From IMG/VR virus record IMGVR_UViG_3300022591_000084, positions 1-20,162 of that record: DNA of 20,162 nt. One strand, given 5' to 3'. Source of the DNA: a virus. The notes under the pieces are model-generated. The model was given only the letters and a program-made list of their open reading frames with translations, was not told the DNA's origin and made no database searches. The translations under genes and the position numbers were made by a program. Position 1 is the first letter of the stretch. Each line of letters starts with the position of its first letter. Positions 1-8,485 of the stretch are shown here, piece by piece.

Positions 1-1
1 G

Positions 2-100
2 ACTGAGCTTGACCTCACCGAAGAGGCAGGAAAGAGAGGGGTATCCGATCATGGAATACAGGCGATAAGGGAGGCCATCTTTGGGAATATCGTAGGCTGA
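2..100 (+). CDS. C-terminal end of an upstream protein, possibly terminase small subunit (partial)
   Basis: An open frame runs in from the left edge and encodes 32 residues, starting TELDLTEEAG and ending AIFGNIVG, before a TGA at 98-100. The visible part is acidic then helical and carries no diagnostic motif. It lies immediately upstream of the large terminase, where the small terminase (the DNA-recognition subunit) usually sits, so that identity is an inference from position only. Its stop codon is odd: the GA of the TGA belongs to a 30-bp repeat whose other copy lies inside the terminase gene, so the C terminus may have been set by that duplication. Confidence 0.5.
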   Translation, partial: TELDLTEEAGKRGVSDHGIQAIREAIFGNIVG

Positions 101-128
101 TGCTGGATAAATCCCAGGTAAAAATATG
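99..128 (+). repeat. 30-bp exact direct repeat, copy 1 (forms the terminase start region)
   Basis: Bases 99-128 are identical to 167-196; both begin GATGCTGGATAAATCCCAGG. The flanking bases differ on both sides. Copy 1 contributes the last two bases of the upstream TGA stop, an AGG (116-118) that can act as ribosome binding site, and the ATG at 126. Copy 2 is coding sequence inside the terminase (residues 15-23, MLDKSQVKI, and part of W24). Confidence 0.9.
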
Positions 129-129
129 A
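100..129 (+). other. 9-codon mini-ORF bridging upstream gene and terminase
   Basis: An ATG at 100-102 overlaps the upstream stop (TGATG). It reads nine codons (MLDKSQVKI) and ends in TGA at 127-129, which overlaps the second terminase ATG at 129. The peptide duplicates terminase residues 15-23 because it lies in the 30-bp repeat. It could couple translation of the two genes or be accidental; there is no evidence that the peptide has a function. Confidence 0.25.
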
Positions 130-1433
130 TGGAGAGTGAAATCTTTCTTCCCTATCAAAAGCGGTGGATGCTGGATAAATCCCAGGTAAAAATATGGGAG
201 AAATCGCGCCGAATAGGCGCAAGTTTTTGCGAGGCCGCGGCCTCTGTTCTGTTAGCTTCAGCCAGAAATGGCGCGGACGTTTACTACATCTCCTACAACC
301 AGGAAATGACCAGCGGGTTTATCTCTGATTGCGCGAAGTGGGCCAATGCTTTTCATATTTCCATAGATAAGCACATCGGTGACAAAGTTTTGACGCGGGA
401 CGACGGAAAGGATATCCATGTCTATGATATTCCCTTCTATAGCGGCCATAAAATCGTGGCCTTCTCTAGCAATCCGCGCAACATCCGATCAAAAGGCCGG
501 CCAGGGGATTGGGTAATAATAGATGAAGCGGCGCATGTAGATGATATCGAAGATATGCTCAAAGCAGCGCTCGCTGTCACGATGTGGGGCGGAGAGGTTC
601 ACCTTCTCTCTACCCATAATGGTATGCTAAATCCGTTTAATCGACTTATACAAGAAGTTAAGCAGGGACAATACGATTATTCTATCCACAAGACCACATT
701 AGACTTAGCCCTTCAGGAAGGGCTCTATAAACGGATATGTCAGGTCAGCGGAAAAAAATGGACACAGGAAAATCAGGTTTCTTGGCGATCAGAGCTAATG
801 AGGAGATATAGGCCACGGGAGGATGAGGAGCTGTTTTGCATACCCGCCACGAGTGGCGTAGGTTTCGTGATCCAGGATAAAATCGTTGTGGAGGATTTTG
901 TACCTGATCCCGACTTATGGGACGGCCCCTATTTCGGCGCGGATTGGGGATTCTCCCGCGATCCATCTACGATTATCAAGGTATGGATATTTGACGATAA
1001 TCTTTACGTGGAGAACGAAAATTGGGGTGTAGGAATAGAGATAGATCAGCTTCCTGATTTCTTCGATGAGGTACCCGAATCACGGTACTATGCCATCAGA
1101 GCAGATAGCGCACGTCCTGATACCATCTCCTATCTCAACCGAAACGGATTCCAGGTTTTACCATCGGAAAAAGGGCCCGGAAGCATAGAGGATGGAATCA
1201 CCCATCTGAGAGGGTATAATAGGATTATTATCCATTCCAGATGCCGGCATACTATCGAGGAGGGTAATCTGTGGAGGTATAAGATGGATCGGTTGAGCAA
1301 TACTCCAACCCGTAAACCTGAGCCAGGATATGACCACTGCTGGGATGCGATACGATACAGCTTGGAACCCATCATGAAATACCGGGACATGGTACGAATC
1401 AGCGAAGATGCTTTTTTTGAGATATCACGATGA
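126..1433 (+). CDS. Phage terminase large subunit (packaging ATPase-nuclease)
   Basis: This is the DNA-packaging motor protein, 435 residues, a normal length for the Mu Gp28/T4 gp17-like terminases. Seen motifs: LPYQKRW (8-14) followed by the deviant Walker [11 protein letters not shown] (25-34); Walker [10 protein letters not shown] (129-137, D133/E134); coupling motif LLSTHNG (160-166); and an RNase H-fold nuclease with D273 ([11 protein letters not shown]), D327 (RADSARP) and D407 (HCWDAIRY) as likely metal ligands. The start is ATG 126 or the adjacent ATG 129. An in-frame TAA at 108-110 excludes anything upstream, and AGG at 116-118 is the only ribosome site. The 3' end overlaps the portal gene by ATGA. 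Family knowledge: the N domain hydrolyses ATP to drive DNA into the prohead through the portal, and the C domain cuts the concatemer. All catalytic positions appear intact. Confidence 0.96.
   Translation: MMESEIFLPYQKRWMLDKSQVKIWEKSRRIGASFCEAAASVLLASARNGADVYYISYNQEMTSGFISDCAKWANAFHISIDKHIGDKVLTRDDGKDIHVYDIPFYSGHKIVAFSSNPRNIRSKGRPGDWVIIDEAAHVDDIEDMLKAALAVTMWGGEVHLLSTHNGMLNPFNRLIQEVKQGQYDYSIHKTTLDLALQEGLYKRICQVSGKKWTQENQVSWRSELMRRYRPREDEELFCIPATSGVGFVIQDKIVVEDFVPDPDLWDGPYFGADWGFSRDPSTIIKVWIFDDNLYVENENWGVGIEIDQLPDFFDEVPESRYYAIRADSARPDTISYLNRNGFQVLPSEKGPGSIEDGITHLRGYNRIIIHSRCRHTIEEGNLWRYKMDRLSNTPTRKPEPGYDHCWDAIRYSLEPIMKYRDMVRISEDAFFEISR
167..196 (+). repeat. 30-bp exact direct repeat, copy 2 (inside terminase coding sequence)
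   Basis: This is the second copy of the repeat at 99-128, offset by 68 bp. Here it encodes part of the conserved N-terminal stretch that leads into the ATPase motif of the large terminase, so it is probably the source copy. Copy 1, in the intergenic space, is the likely duplicate. Confidence 0.9.
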
Positions 1434-4400
1434 ACTTAGACCAGGATACTCAGCTAAACATAGCCAGAATGCTCGCAGAGGTTATGGAAAAGCCACTCAA
1501 AAGTTACCCAATTCAAAAGCCATGGCTGCCATCGGGCGTTGTACCGGATGGCATCACGCCTGCCGTGGCGATGGATAACGCGACCTATTCTCATATGAAT
1601 TATTTGGATGCGATAGGAGATTTACAGGGTTTTATTGGCTACCCCCATCTATCCCAGCTAGCGATGCGGACGGAATACCGGGCCTTCGCGGAGGCACTCT
1701 CGGGGGGAATCACTCGCAAGTGGATTAAGCTGACATCCAGCGAAACATCCGGGGATGAGAGTGGAGAAAAGATAAAAGCCATCGAAAAGGAGTTGAAACG
1801 AATCCGGTTGAGAGAAGAGATCAAAAAGGCGTGTGAACTTGATTCGTTATTTGGAAGGTGCCATGTTTATGTTGATATTAAGGGTCAAAATTCTGCTGAT
1901 ACTCTGATTATCGACAAGCGAACCATTCCACAAAGGTCATTAGTTGGGGTAAGGGCTATTGAGCCCATGTGGACAACGCCAATCCAATACAATTCCACCG
2001 ACCCTACCCTACCCGATTTCTACCGGCCTAAATCCTGGTATGTGCTGGGTAAGGAGATTCACTCTAGCCGGTTTCTTGAGGTATTGACGCGGCCAGTTCC
2101 CGATATTCTAAAGGCGGCCTACAATTTCGGCGGAATTTCCTTATCACAGTTATGTGAAGTTTACGTGGAGATATGGCTCAAGACTAAGACGGCAGTGGGG
2201 GACCTGGTTAGGAATTACTCGATCATCATCCTGTCCACCAACATGGGGCAGCTATTACTAGGCAAGAATGCGTCCAAGGACAAATTATCCTTAAAACAAC
2301 GCGCCGATTATTTTAACGTCATGAGGGACAACCAGGGATTGATGGTCCTGGATAAGGAGCGTGAAACCCTGGAACAAATCGCGGTCCCACTTTCTGGGCT
2401 ATCCGATATTCAGCAACAGGCCCTGGAACATCTTTGCACTGCAAGCCATATCCCCGCCGTGATGTTGACGGGTATTTCTCCCAGTGGGCTGAATGCGTCA
2501 AGTGATGGGGAAATCCGCATATGGTACGATTGGATTAATTCGCATCAGGAAGCGCATTATCGAGAGCATATCTCGAAAGTTATTAAGATAGCTCAATTAT
2601 CTTTGTTCGGAGAAATCGACCCGTCTATCGATTTCGATTTTGTTCCACTCTACCAGATGACCGAATCGGACCAATCCACCATCCGCGCATCGGATGGGCA
2701 GACCGCTTGCAATTATATCGACCGTGGCGTGATTGACGCGGGAGAGGAAAGGAAACGCCTCGCCGAAAACCCTGATAGTCCTTATCACGGCCTGGATTTA
2801 AGCGTCATGCCGGTGATGCCAGGGGAAGAATTTGGGAACCCACAGGAGGAACAATCCCCTGCCATGGATGCCTGGATAACCGTCAAGCCACACGGGGATG
2901 ATGAGAAAGGTTCGCATGTTGAAATTGACGAACAGGGAAGAGTTCAAAAAGGAATGGGCGGGAAATTCACAGGTCAGCGCATCAGCGAGATTCATAAAGG
3001 CTTCGAAGGTCCTAAAACACCCTCTCAGGCGCACATCGAGGAAGGCAAGAAGGCGGAAATCAAGGATAAGCCTAAAATACCAACAAGGAAGGGGTTAGTA
3101 GACTATTCTAACGAGGAATTATCCAATCCAGAAACCTATAAGGATAATCCGGATTTGGAAGCTATTTCAAGAAAAGTAGGAAATGAAAAGTTTGAAAGCC
3201 ATGCTCAGGGAAAAATGGGGCGAGGAGATTTTAAGAAATCCATACAAGAAGGAAAGTTTCCTGAGTTAGTTAAGGAGCATCTTGATAAGGTTCTTGCTGA
3301 AAAGAAGAAAAAAGAAGATGACTTTGCATTATCTCATGTTATTGTCCCAACATTACAATTACCATCTGGATGGGGGTCAGAGGTAAGCGATGATGGAATA
3401 CATTTCGCTGGTCCTTATAATGAGGATGTTCAAAGCAGATTAAAAAGGCTAGGATCGTATTATGATCCCAAGACTCGGCATTGGATAGCGCCTCATTCAT
3501 CTAATGTAAAGCTAGAAAAAATGTTTGCTCGTGCCGGAGCGGCTACGGAAAGGAAGAAGGAGGAAAAGGAGAAACAAAAGAGGGAGGAAAGAATAAAATG
3601 GGAGGCTGGGGAAGAGGATAGGAAAAGGCAAAGGGAAGAGAATGAGAGAAAATGGGCCGCTGAAGAAACGGCCAAAAAAACTCAGATTGAAAAAGAGAGA
3701 ATGCAGCGTGCGAAGGAAAGGGAGGATAATCCTCCTGAACCCTCTTACCATCATAGAGTATTACTCCCTAAAGGCGCTAATCCACCGAAAATAGAAGGCA
3801 TGTCTTACTCAGGAAAAGGAAAATCATTTAGAATAAATGAAGATCATCCTTCTACCGAAGGCTCTCATCTTTTGGGTCATGAAGGCGAAATGGGTGAATA
3901 CCATTATTACAAGAAAACGCCAACTAATCTAACTTCACAGAAACAGCCATCCCCAGTATCAGAATATGAACCTTCCATTGATCCCTATATGTACCCTGGT
4001 GATGACTACGCCTCACAAGCTGGATATGATAAAGAATCAGGGAAACAGCTTATCTATCTTGGTGGAACTAAATGGAAAGCCGTCAATAATGGCGTTGAGA
4101 AAATAATAGATAGTCCAAAGACAACGGAATCCATAAGTAAAGGAATACCCAGAAACGTATCTCCTGAAGAGCATAAGGAAAATAGGGATAGAATGAAGTC
4201 TATTATGGAAAAATCAAAGTCTAATAATGAAAAGGGAAACACTGAAACCGTTAAAAATACCGGCCTTAGTGAATCCCATGAATCTGTAAAAAGAATTGGG
4301 CTTCCAGATTCATGGAAGGGGACTTATGCGGATAATGGTGATCTTATAGTATCAGGTGAATATGATCCTAAAGCAGCAGAAAAGCTAAAATCAATGGGTG

Positions 4401-4513
4401 GAAAATGGAATCCAGCAGAAAAAACTTGGATAGTTAAAAAAGAATCAATAGAAAAAACAGAGAAGAAAAGGAAAGAACTAGAGGAACGTATAAAAAAATA
4501 CCAATCTATTTAA
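1430..4513 (+). CDS. DUF1073-type portal protein with a long C-terminal extension
   Basis: At 1027 residues this is about twice the usual length. Residues 1 to about 470 match the DUF1073 (Phage_portal_3) family as I recall it: [20 protein letters not shown] (81-100), [14 protein letters not shown] (136-149), the block around [13 protein letters not shown] (202-214) and [12 protein letters not shown] (230-241). This part should form the dodecameric vertex ring that terminase docks on. The rest is unlike a portal: [20 protein letters not shown] (499-518, resembling motifs in phage polyvalent-type proteins), a HARP/DUF5710-like unit at 644-688, a charged coiled coil (about 705-765), a Gly/His/Tyr-rich part (780-890) and a second HARP/DUF5710-like unit at 958-1002. 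The DNA from about 3100 to 4513 looks more AT-rich than its surroundings. It overlaps terminase by ATGA. The function of the extension is unknown. Confidence 0.9.
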   Translation: MNLDQDTQLNIARMLAEVMEKPLKSYPIQKPWLPSGVVPDGITPAVAMDNATYSHMNYLDAIGDLQGFIGYPHLSQLAMRTEYRAFAEALSGGITRKWIKLTSSETSGDESGEKIKAIEKELKRIRLREEIKKACELDSLFGRCHVYVDIKGQNSADTLIIDKRTIPQRSLVGVRAIEPMWTTPIQYNSTDPTLPDFYRPKSWYVLGKEIHSSRFLEVLTRPVPDILKAAYNFGGISLSQLCEVYVEIWLKTKTAVGDLVRNYSIIILSTNMGQLLLGKNASKDKLSLKQRADYFNVMRDNQGLMVLDKERETLEQIAVPLSGLSDIQQQALEHLCTASHIPAVMLTGISPSGLNASSDGEIRIWYDWINSHQEAHYREHISKVIKIAQLSLFGEIDPSIDFDFVPLYQMTESDQSTIRASDGQTACNYIDRGVIDAGEERKRLAENPDSPYHGLDLSVMPVMPGEEFGNPQEEQSPAMDAWITVKPHGDDEKGSHVEIDEQGRVQKGMGGKFTGQRISEIHKGFEGPKTPSQAHIEEGKKAEIKDKPKIPTRKGLVDYSNEELSNPETYKDNPDLEAISRKVGNEKFESHAQGKMGRGDFKKSIQEGKFPELVKEHLDKVLAEKKKKEDDFALSHVIVPTLQLPSGWGSEVSDDGIHFAGPYNEDVQSRLKRLGSYYDPKTRHWIAPHSSNVKLEKMFARAGAATERKKEEKEKQKREERIKWEAGEEDRKRQREENERKWAAEETAKKTQIEKERMQRAKEREDNPPEPSYHHRVLLPKGANPPKIEGMSYSGKGKSFRINEDHPSTEGSHLLGHEGEMGEYHYYKKTPTNLTSQKQPSPVSEYEPSIDPYMYPGDDYASQAGYDKESGKQLIYLGGTKWKAVNNGVEKIIDSPKTTESISKGIPRNVSPEEHKENRDRMKSIMEKSKSNNEKGNTETVKNTGLSESHESVKRIGLPDSWKGTYADNGDLIVSGEYDPKAAEKLKSMGGKWNPAEKTWIVKKESIEKTEKKRKELEERIKKYQSI
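3359..3493 (+). repeat. HARP/DUF5710-like protein repeat 1 within portal extension
   Basis: This encodes residues 644-688 of the portal protein. Key features are LP..W at the start, [17 protein letters not shown], then [11 protein letters not shown]. It aligns along its whole length with the unit at 4301-4435 ([30 protein letters not shown]). The pattern of a tyrosine-acid turn, an amphipathic helix, then Y/W-D/N-P-x-x-K/R-x-W resembles HARP (SMARCAL1) and DUF5710 modules. I assign this by eye, not by a profile search. Confidence 0.6.
4301..4435 (+). repeat. HARP/DUF5710-like protein repeat 2 within portal extension
   Basis: This encodes residues 958-1002, followed by a short Lys/Glu-rich helix to the C terminus at 1027. 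It is the partner of the unit at 3359-3493, about 270 residues downstream of it. Conserved positions are LP..W, the Y-D/N turn, an LK.(L/M)G helix end, and (D/N)P...(T/H)WI. The [11 protein letters not shown] version is closer to DUF5710 than to HARP. Confidence 0.6.
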
Positions 4514-4519
4514 AGTAAA

Positions 4520-5326
4520 ATGCCATTAAAATTTATTCGCGCCATACATCCTAACGAAGGGATTAAATCATCCTACGCTAAGGCTTTGCGCATCCTTGTC
4601 GATGAGATGGTGGCTAGCCTAGTTCACTGGCTGCGGGCGTCCACTACGGCTCATCCCCCCGAAGTGGCACAGGATCAAGACCCGTCTGCTCCGTCTCAGG
4701 AGGTGGCCGGCAGATTAGGAAACCTCTTTGATTCGTGGCGTGAACGGTTCGATGTATCGTCACCTATACTGGCTAAACGATACCTAGAAGCGCAACGCAA
4801 TGCGACAGATCTATCTTTCAAGGCGGCGTTAAAGGAAGCGGGCTGGTCCGTTGATTTCGAAATGACCAACGCGATGCGGGATGCTATGGAAGCGAAGATT
4901 GCCGAGAATGTGGGACTTATCCGCACCATTCCCGAGCAGTATTTCTCGAAGATCGAGGGTCTCGTCATGCGCTCCTATTCCGTGGGGCGCGACTGGGCCA
5001 CGATGGCGAATGAGATAGAGAAAATAGGCCATTCCACGAGGGAGAGAGCCATCTTCATCGCTCACGATCAGATGAACAAGTGCAACGCGGTGGTTCATCG
5101 TGCGCGTCAGTTAGAGATTGGCATAAAAGAAGCGAAGTGGCTGCACAGTCATGGGGGCCGCGTACCAAGGCCGGATCACGTAGCGGCGCATGGTAGAATT
5201 TTTGACGTTGAGAAGGGGTGCTTAATATCAGGGGTGTATATATTTCCAGGTGAATTGATTTCGTGCCGGTGCCAAAGCAGATCCATCCTCCCCCCACCCA
5301 GCGAAAGATTGAATTTTGGTGCTTGA
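4520..5326 (+). CDS. Phage head morphogenesis protein, Mu gpF-like
   Basis: The 268-residue protein has a C-terminal Mu F-like domain (PF04233 type) at about 155-256. The signature elements are RAIFIAHDQMNKCNAVVHRA (176-195), W207, GGRVPRPDHVAAHGRIF (212-228) and PGELISCRCQSR (243-254), with the paired Cys/His residues expected of the family. The N-terminal 150 residues are helical and variable. Family members are minor capsid proteins needed for head assembly and are normally encoded next to the portal, as here. The start ATG lies 6 bases after the portal stop with no clear ribosome binding site, so translation probably depends on the portal gene. The stop TGA (5324-5326) lies within a TTGACA that may be the -35 box of a promoter for the next gene. 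Confidence 0.9.
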   Translation: MPLKFIRAIHPNEGIKSSYAKALRILVDEMVASLVHWLRASTTAHPPEVAQDQDPSAPSQEVAGRLGNLFDSWRERFDVSSPILAKRYLEAQRNATDLSFKAALKEAGWSVDFEMTNAMRDAMEAKIAENVGLIRTIPEQYFSKIEGLVMRSYSVGRDWATMANEIEKIGHSTRERAIFIAHDQMNKCNAVVHRARQLEIGIKEAKWLHSHGGRVPRPDHVAAHGRIFDVEKGCLISGVYIFPGELISCRCQSRSILPPPSERLNFGA

Positions 5327-5351
5327 CAACTTATAGTAATTCGTCAATAAT
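5323..5351 (+). promoter_or_regulatory. Candidate sigma70-type promoter before the protease/scaffold gene
   Basis: TTGACA (5323-5328) matches the -35 consensus perfectly. After exactly 17 bases comes AATAAT (5346-5351), a five-of-six match to TATAAT. The predicted start of transcription, about 5358-5359, falls at the ATG of the DUF2213 gene (5359), and no Shine-Dalgarno sequence lies before that ATG. If the promoter is active, the message would be nearly leaderless, or translation would rely on the polycistronic read-through transcript. A perfect inverted repeat GTCAA-TAAT-TTGAC (5343-5356) overlaps the -10 box and could be an operator. This is inference from sequence alone. Confidence 0.35.
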
Positions 5352-5358
5352 TTGACTT

Positions 5359-6651
5359 ATGGAAGCCTTCCCACTCATTGCCCTTGATAGTCAAGAATCC
5401 GTCAGGTCATTTGACGCCGATGGGCGGCTTCATGTGGCTAAAACCCACCTCAGCAAAGCCGCTATCAATCCTTATTACGGTCGGGAAATTCCCGGCTATG
5501 AGGAACTAGGACTGAAACCAGGCGCGGTTTACAGGATGTTTAGACCCCCCGAAGAACTTGAAAAGGCCGCGCCAACTTTTCAACGCTTGCCTATCCTGTC
5601 AAAACACGTTCCGATTTCCTCTGACGCGCTACCCAAGGAATTGATTGTAGGGGCTATTGGAAGCGATACCGCTTTTAACTCACCCTATCTCGATGCCTCG
5701 CTTTCTGTTTGGACAGATCCAGCCATCGCGGGGATTGAATCAGGACAGTACAAAGAGCTATCCAGCGCATACCGATATACCCCAGTCATGACATCAGGAA
5801 GTTGGGAAGGGAAAGCCTACGATGGAATTATGACGGAAATCAATGGAAACCATCTAGCTTTAGTGGATCGTGGCCGCGCTGGCAGTGATGTAGTGGTGGC
5901 TGATGAACAACCTTATTCAATGAAAACAAGAGATTATACAATGTTAATGACTAAAAAGGGCGCTGCCATCCATGCCGCCTTGTGCGGGATGTCGAAAACT
6001 CTCGCGATGGATGCTGGCTTGGGTGCCATTACCGCCAATGCGGGAGGAAAGGGCTGGAAGAAAGGAGAGGCCGCCAGGGCTATCCTTGCGCTTGACGCGG
6101 ACGTTAGCCCGGAAACCCTGGACAAATTGCTCGATGCGGTGATTGGGATTGATGACAATGAACCGAAAAGCGGAGAAGAGCTGCCACCCGTAGCTACCGA
6201 CGAACCTCCGGCCGCCATGGAAGAGAAAAAGCCTATGGGGAAGAAAGAACAAGCCTCATCCTTACTAAAGGGAAAAATTCCCGATGAATTGCACGACGCC
6301 ATTCTGAAACTGTTTGAAGAGGATAAGCCATCTATGGAAAAACATGCAATGGATCGAGCTATTCGTTCAGCGATTGAATCGCATAAAGCCGAGATCAACT
6401 TAGCGAACTCCGCCGCCAGGGATGTGCGAGGAACGATAGGAGAGGTAGATATTACCCTAAAGGCCGATGAGATTTACGGAATGGCGCTAGATCATATTGG
6501 TGTCGATCATACCGATGTTGTGGGTGCTTCTGCTCTTCGTACTTTGTATCGAGCGGTAACATCTGCCGCTATCCCTACCTCACAACCTAAAGGAAATCCA
6601 GCAGAACTCTATAAGCGGTTTCCTGACCTTGCTAAACTCAGGAGACGTTAA
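5359..6651 (+). CDS. DUF2213 protein: probable prohead protease with scaffold-like C-terminal half
   Basis: The 430-residue protein has residues 15 to about 180 matching DUF2213: FDADGRLHVAKTHLSKAAIN (18-37), EIPGYEELGL (43-52), PILSKHV (78-84), YKELSSAYRY (131-140), YDGIMTEINGNHLALVDRGR (154-173). The family is regarded as a phage prohead maturation protease. H83, S135 or S136, and H165 are plausible catalytic residues, but that is my inference. Residues 180-430 are Ala/Lys/Glu-rich and helical, with an acidic linker (265-295), and look like a fused scaffold. The gene precedes cement and capsid genes, which suits a protease-scaffold role. No ribosome binding site precedes the ATG, but the protein start agrees with family members I recall. 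A candidate promoter lies directly upstream. Confidence 0.85.
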   Translation: MEAFPLIALDSQESVRSFDADGRLHVAKTHLSKAAINPYYGREIPGYEELGLKPGAVYRMFRPPEELEKAAPTFQRLPILSKHVPISSDALPKELIVGAIGSDTAFNSPYLDASLSVWTDPAIAGIESGQYKELSSAYRYTPVMTSGSWEGKAYDGIMTEINGNHLALVDRGRAGSDVVVADEQPYSMKTRDYTMLMTKKGAAIHAALCGMSKTLAMDAGLGAITANAGGKGWKKGEAARAILALDADVSPETLDKLLDAVIGIDDNEPKSGEELPPVATDEPPAAMEEKKPMGKKEQASSLLKGKIPDELHDAILKLFEEDKPSMEKHAMDRAIRSAIESHKAEINLANSAARDVRGTIGEVDITLKADEIYGMALDHIGVDHTDVVGASALRTLYRAVTSAAIPTSQPKGNPAELYKRFPDLAKLRRR

Positions 6652-6653
6652 AC

Positions 6654-7136
6654 ATGAGCGGATTTCAAGCAGCGGTTAATCTTTACAACCCGCCCGCCGT
6701 AGCGGGTGATTTCGCGACCAACAACCCTCGCCGGTTTTATCCCACCACGGGCGATGCGCTGGTAACGGGATCTAGTGGCGCTACGGTAGCCAGATTCGGA
6801 TGGGTAACCAGTGGCGCTACCGTAGACAATACCGGGTCTGGTGTTCCCGATGGGATCATTCCACGTAGCCAAGGCGAGGCGTTGATCACCACCTATCTAG
6901 GGGAATCGAGCAATCTGATTCCAGCGGGATTCGCTGTTGATCTAGCTCAATCAGGTGATCTTTGGATGACGGCCACCGTAGCCGGGGCCACCGTAGGACA
7001 AAAAGCCTTCGCGAAACTATCAGATGGAACTATGCAACCCGCTAATGCAGGAGCCACCGTAAGCGGATTCATAGAGACCGCTTTTACCATCCGTTCCGCC
7101 TGTGATACCGGCGAACTCTGCATTATTTCGCTATAG
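6654..7136 (+). CDS. Capsid cement/decoration protein, Gp24-like
   Basis: This 160-residue protein resembles the structural cement protein Gp24 family: N-terminal FQAAVNLYNPPAVAGDFA (4-21), IPRSQGEALITTYLGES (69-85) followed by LIPAGF, and GQKAFAKLSDGT (115-126). Such proteins sit on the outside of the shell and stabilise it between major capsid subunits. Four (S/A)GATV motifs occur at residues 41-45, 53-57, 110-114 and 132-136; the first two are near-identical in DNA (6774-6789 and 6810-6825, one mismatch), which suggests repeated beta-strand units. A strong Shine-Dalgarno AGGAGA precedes the ATG. The gene follows the DUF2213 stop by two bases and is 11 bases from the capsid gene, so the two shell proteins are probably made together. 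Confidence 0.85.
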   Translation: MSGFQAAVNLYNPPAVAGDFATNNPRRFYPTTGDALVTGSSGATVARFGWVTSGATVDNTGSGVPDGIIPRSQGEALITTYLGESSNLIPAGFAVDLAQSGDLWMTATVAGATVGQKAFAKLSDGTMQPANAGATVSGFIETAFTIRSACDTGELCIISL

Positions 7137-7147
7137 GAATTAATTCA

Positions 7148-8158
7148 ATGCAATATGAACTAAAAGAATTAGCTGAACGCGCTGGTATTACGTTTCCACC
7201 AGATGTGCGAGGAATTACTTCGGAGGGATTCGGAATGGATGCGCAGATTTCGACCATTACTACTCCGAATAGCGGTATCCCGACATTTCTCACTACCTGG
7301 GTATCCCCCCGCGTTATTGAGGTGGCCACCGCCAGGATGGCGGCCGCCGAGATTGTCGGATCGGAAGTGATTCAAGGGGATTGGACGGATTCCAGTTTAG
7401 AGTTCCCCTTGGTCGAATCCACCGGAAAGACGGCGGCCTATGGTGACAAAAACACCAATGGGCGGGTAGGAGTTAACATCGCTTGGCCTGGCCGCCAGAC
7501 GTTTAGCACTCAGGTAATGAGTGAGTGGGGAGTTCGTGAGCTGGATCGAGCGGGTAAAGGTAAGATTGATCTAGCCAATCGAATATCGATTGCCTCCACC
7601 TCAACCCTGGCGCAGTGGCTCAACAAAAGCTATTTCTACGGCATCTCGGGGTTGAAGATCCGCGGCCTGTTGAATGACTCGGATTTGCCTAACGCTATTG
7701 TCCCATTGGATAAAGGTTCTGACGATAAGTGGACGGCCGCCACCGCACAGCAAATTTTCGATGATGTCATGGCGCTTTACGCCGATCTCACCACTCGGAA
7801 TAAAGGCATTATCAATATGGATTCGGAGTTTACTTTGGCGTTATCCAATACCCGTGAGCCGCAACTGGGGAAAACATCGGCCTACATGAACTTCAGCGTG
7901 AAGGACACCCTACAAAGGACCTTCAAAAACCTCACGATTGTTACCGCGCCACAATACACAACGGATTCCGGAGAGCTGCTCCAGTTGATTGCAAAAAATG
8001 TCAACGGCGAGCCAACGGCGGAATGTGTCTTTACCCATAAGCGGCGTGCTTTCCCTATCGTTAATTTTGGAACATGGTTTGAACAAAAGCTAAGTAGCGG
8101 AACTGCTGGAACCGTTATTTATCATCCGACCTATATTTCTTCCATGCTAGGTATTTAA
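7148..8158 (+). CDS. Major capsid protein, DUF2184 family
   Basis: The 336-residue protein matches the DUF2184 group of HK97-fold major capsid proteins. Recognisable stretches include GIPTFLTTWVSPRVIEV, AAEIVGSEVIQGDW, FPLVESTGKTAAYGD, YFYGISGLKIRGLLND and the C-terminal AFPIVNFGTWFEQKLSSGT. Many copies assemble into the icosahedral shell. The ATG has an upstream AGGAA. The position after protease and cement genes and before neck genes is the standard one. There is no N-terminal scaffold-like delta region, which fits scaffolding being supplied by the preceding DUF2213 protein. Length and sequence appear complete. Confidence 0.93.
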   Translation: MQYELKELAERAGITFPPDVRGITSEGFGMDAQISTITTPNSGIPTFLTTWVSPRVIEVATARMAAAEIVGSEVIQGDWTDSSLEFPLVESTGKTAAYGDKNTNGRVGVNIAWPGRQTFSTQVMSEWGVRELDRAGKGKIDLANRISIASTSTLAQWLNKSYFYGISGLKIRGLLNDSDLPNAIVPLDKGSDDKWTAATAQQIFDDVMALYADLTTRNKGIINMDSEFTLALSNTREPQLGKTSAYMNFSVKDTLQRTFKNLTIVTAPQYTTDSGELLQLIAKNVNGEPTAECVFTHKRRAFPIVNFGTWFEQKLSSGTAGTVIYHPTYISSMLGI

Positions 8159-8161
8159 GTA

Positions 8162-8470
8162 ATGTCTTCCACCATTATTGTTGGTTGCCGTCTTCCATTC
8201 GGTATACGCATTAGATTGCATGAAAAGGAAGTTACTCTCAATGGCGCGAATAAATCAATAGTTATAGGTGGGGATTGCGGATACACCGAGATAGAAAAAG
8301 AGTTTTGGGATACGTGGATTATCCGCCATTCTACGAATCAAATCATTACCTCTGGTGCTGTTTTTGCCTCTGAAAAGCCAAAAGATGTTAAGGTCATAGC
8401 CAAGGAACATAGAGGTCGTAAAACCGGATTCGAACCTCTTCCGCAGGATGAAACCGACGCCGCAGCGTAA
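8162..8470 (+). CDS. Small conserved protein downstream of the capsid gene, function unknown
   Basis: The 102-residue protein starts MSSTIIVGCRLPFGIRI and has a short beta-rich core (EVTLNGANKSIVIGG), then an FWDTWIIRH helix and a basic-to-acidic C-terminal tail (KEHRGRKTGFEPLPQDE). I recall similar small proteins just after DUF2184 capsid genes in related phages, but no function is known to me. It starts three bases after the capsid stop with no obvious ribosome binding site, so it is probably translated by coupling. A minor head protein or a connector accessory is the simplest guess. No membrane segment or signal peptide is seen. Confidence 0.8.
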   Translation: MSSTIIVGCRLPFGIRIRLHEKEVTLNGANKSIVIGGDCGYTEIEKEFWDTWIIRHSTNQIITSGAVFASEKPKDVKVIAKEHRGRKTGFEPLPQDETDAAA

Positions 8471-8485
8471 ATGAACGAGCTTTAA
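8471..8485 (+). other. 4-codon mini-ORF bridging two genes
   Basis: Directly after the TAA at 8468-8470, ATG (8471) AAC GAG CTT is followed by TAA (8483-8485), whose last base is the first base of the next gene's ATG. It exactly fills the 14-base gap and could keep ribosomes engaged between the two genes. It may be chance. Confidence 0.2.

Noticed and set aside
707-724. AGCCCTT-CAGG-AAGGGCT hairpin in the terminase gene
   Set aside because: A 7-bp stem in coding sequence with no T-run and no gene boundary nearby; likely chance.
2900-4513. Anti-CBASS Acb1 activity in the portal protein, since DUF1073 proteins are sometimes labelled Acb1 family
   Set aside because: No pair of H-x-T/S motifs with the spacing expected of a 2H phosphoesterase is visible. 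His residues occur (HVIVP, HPST, HYY) but not in that pattern.
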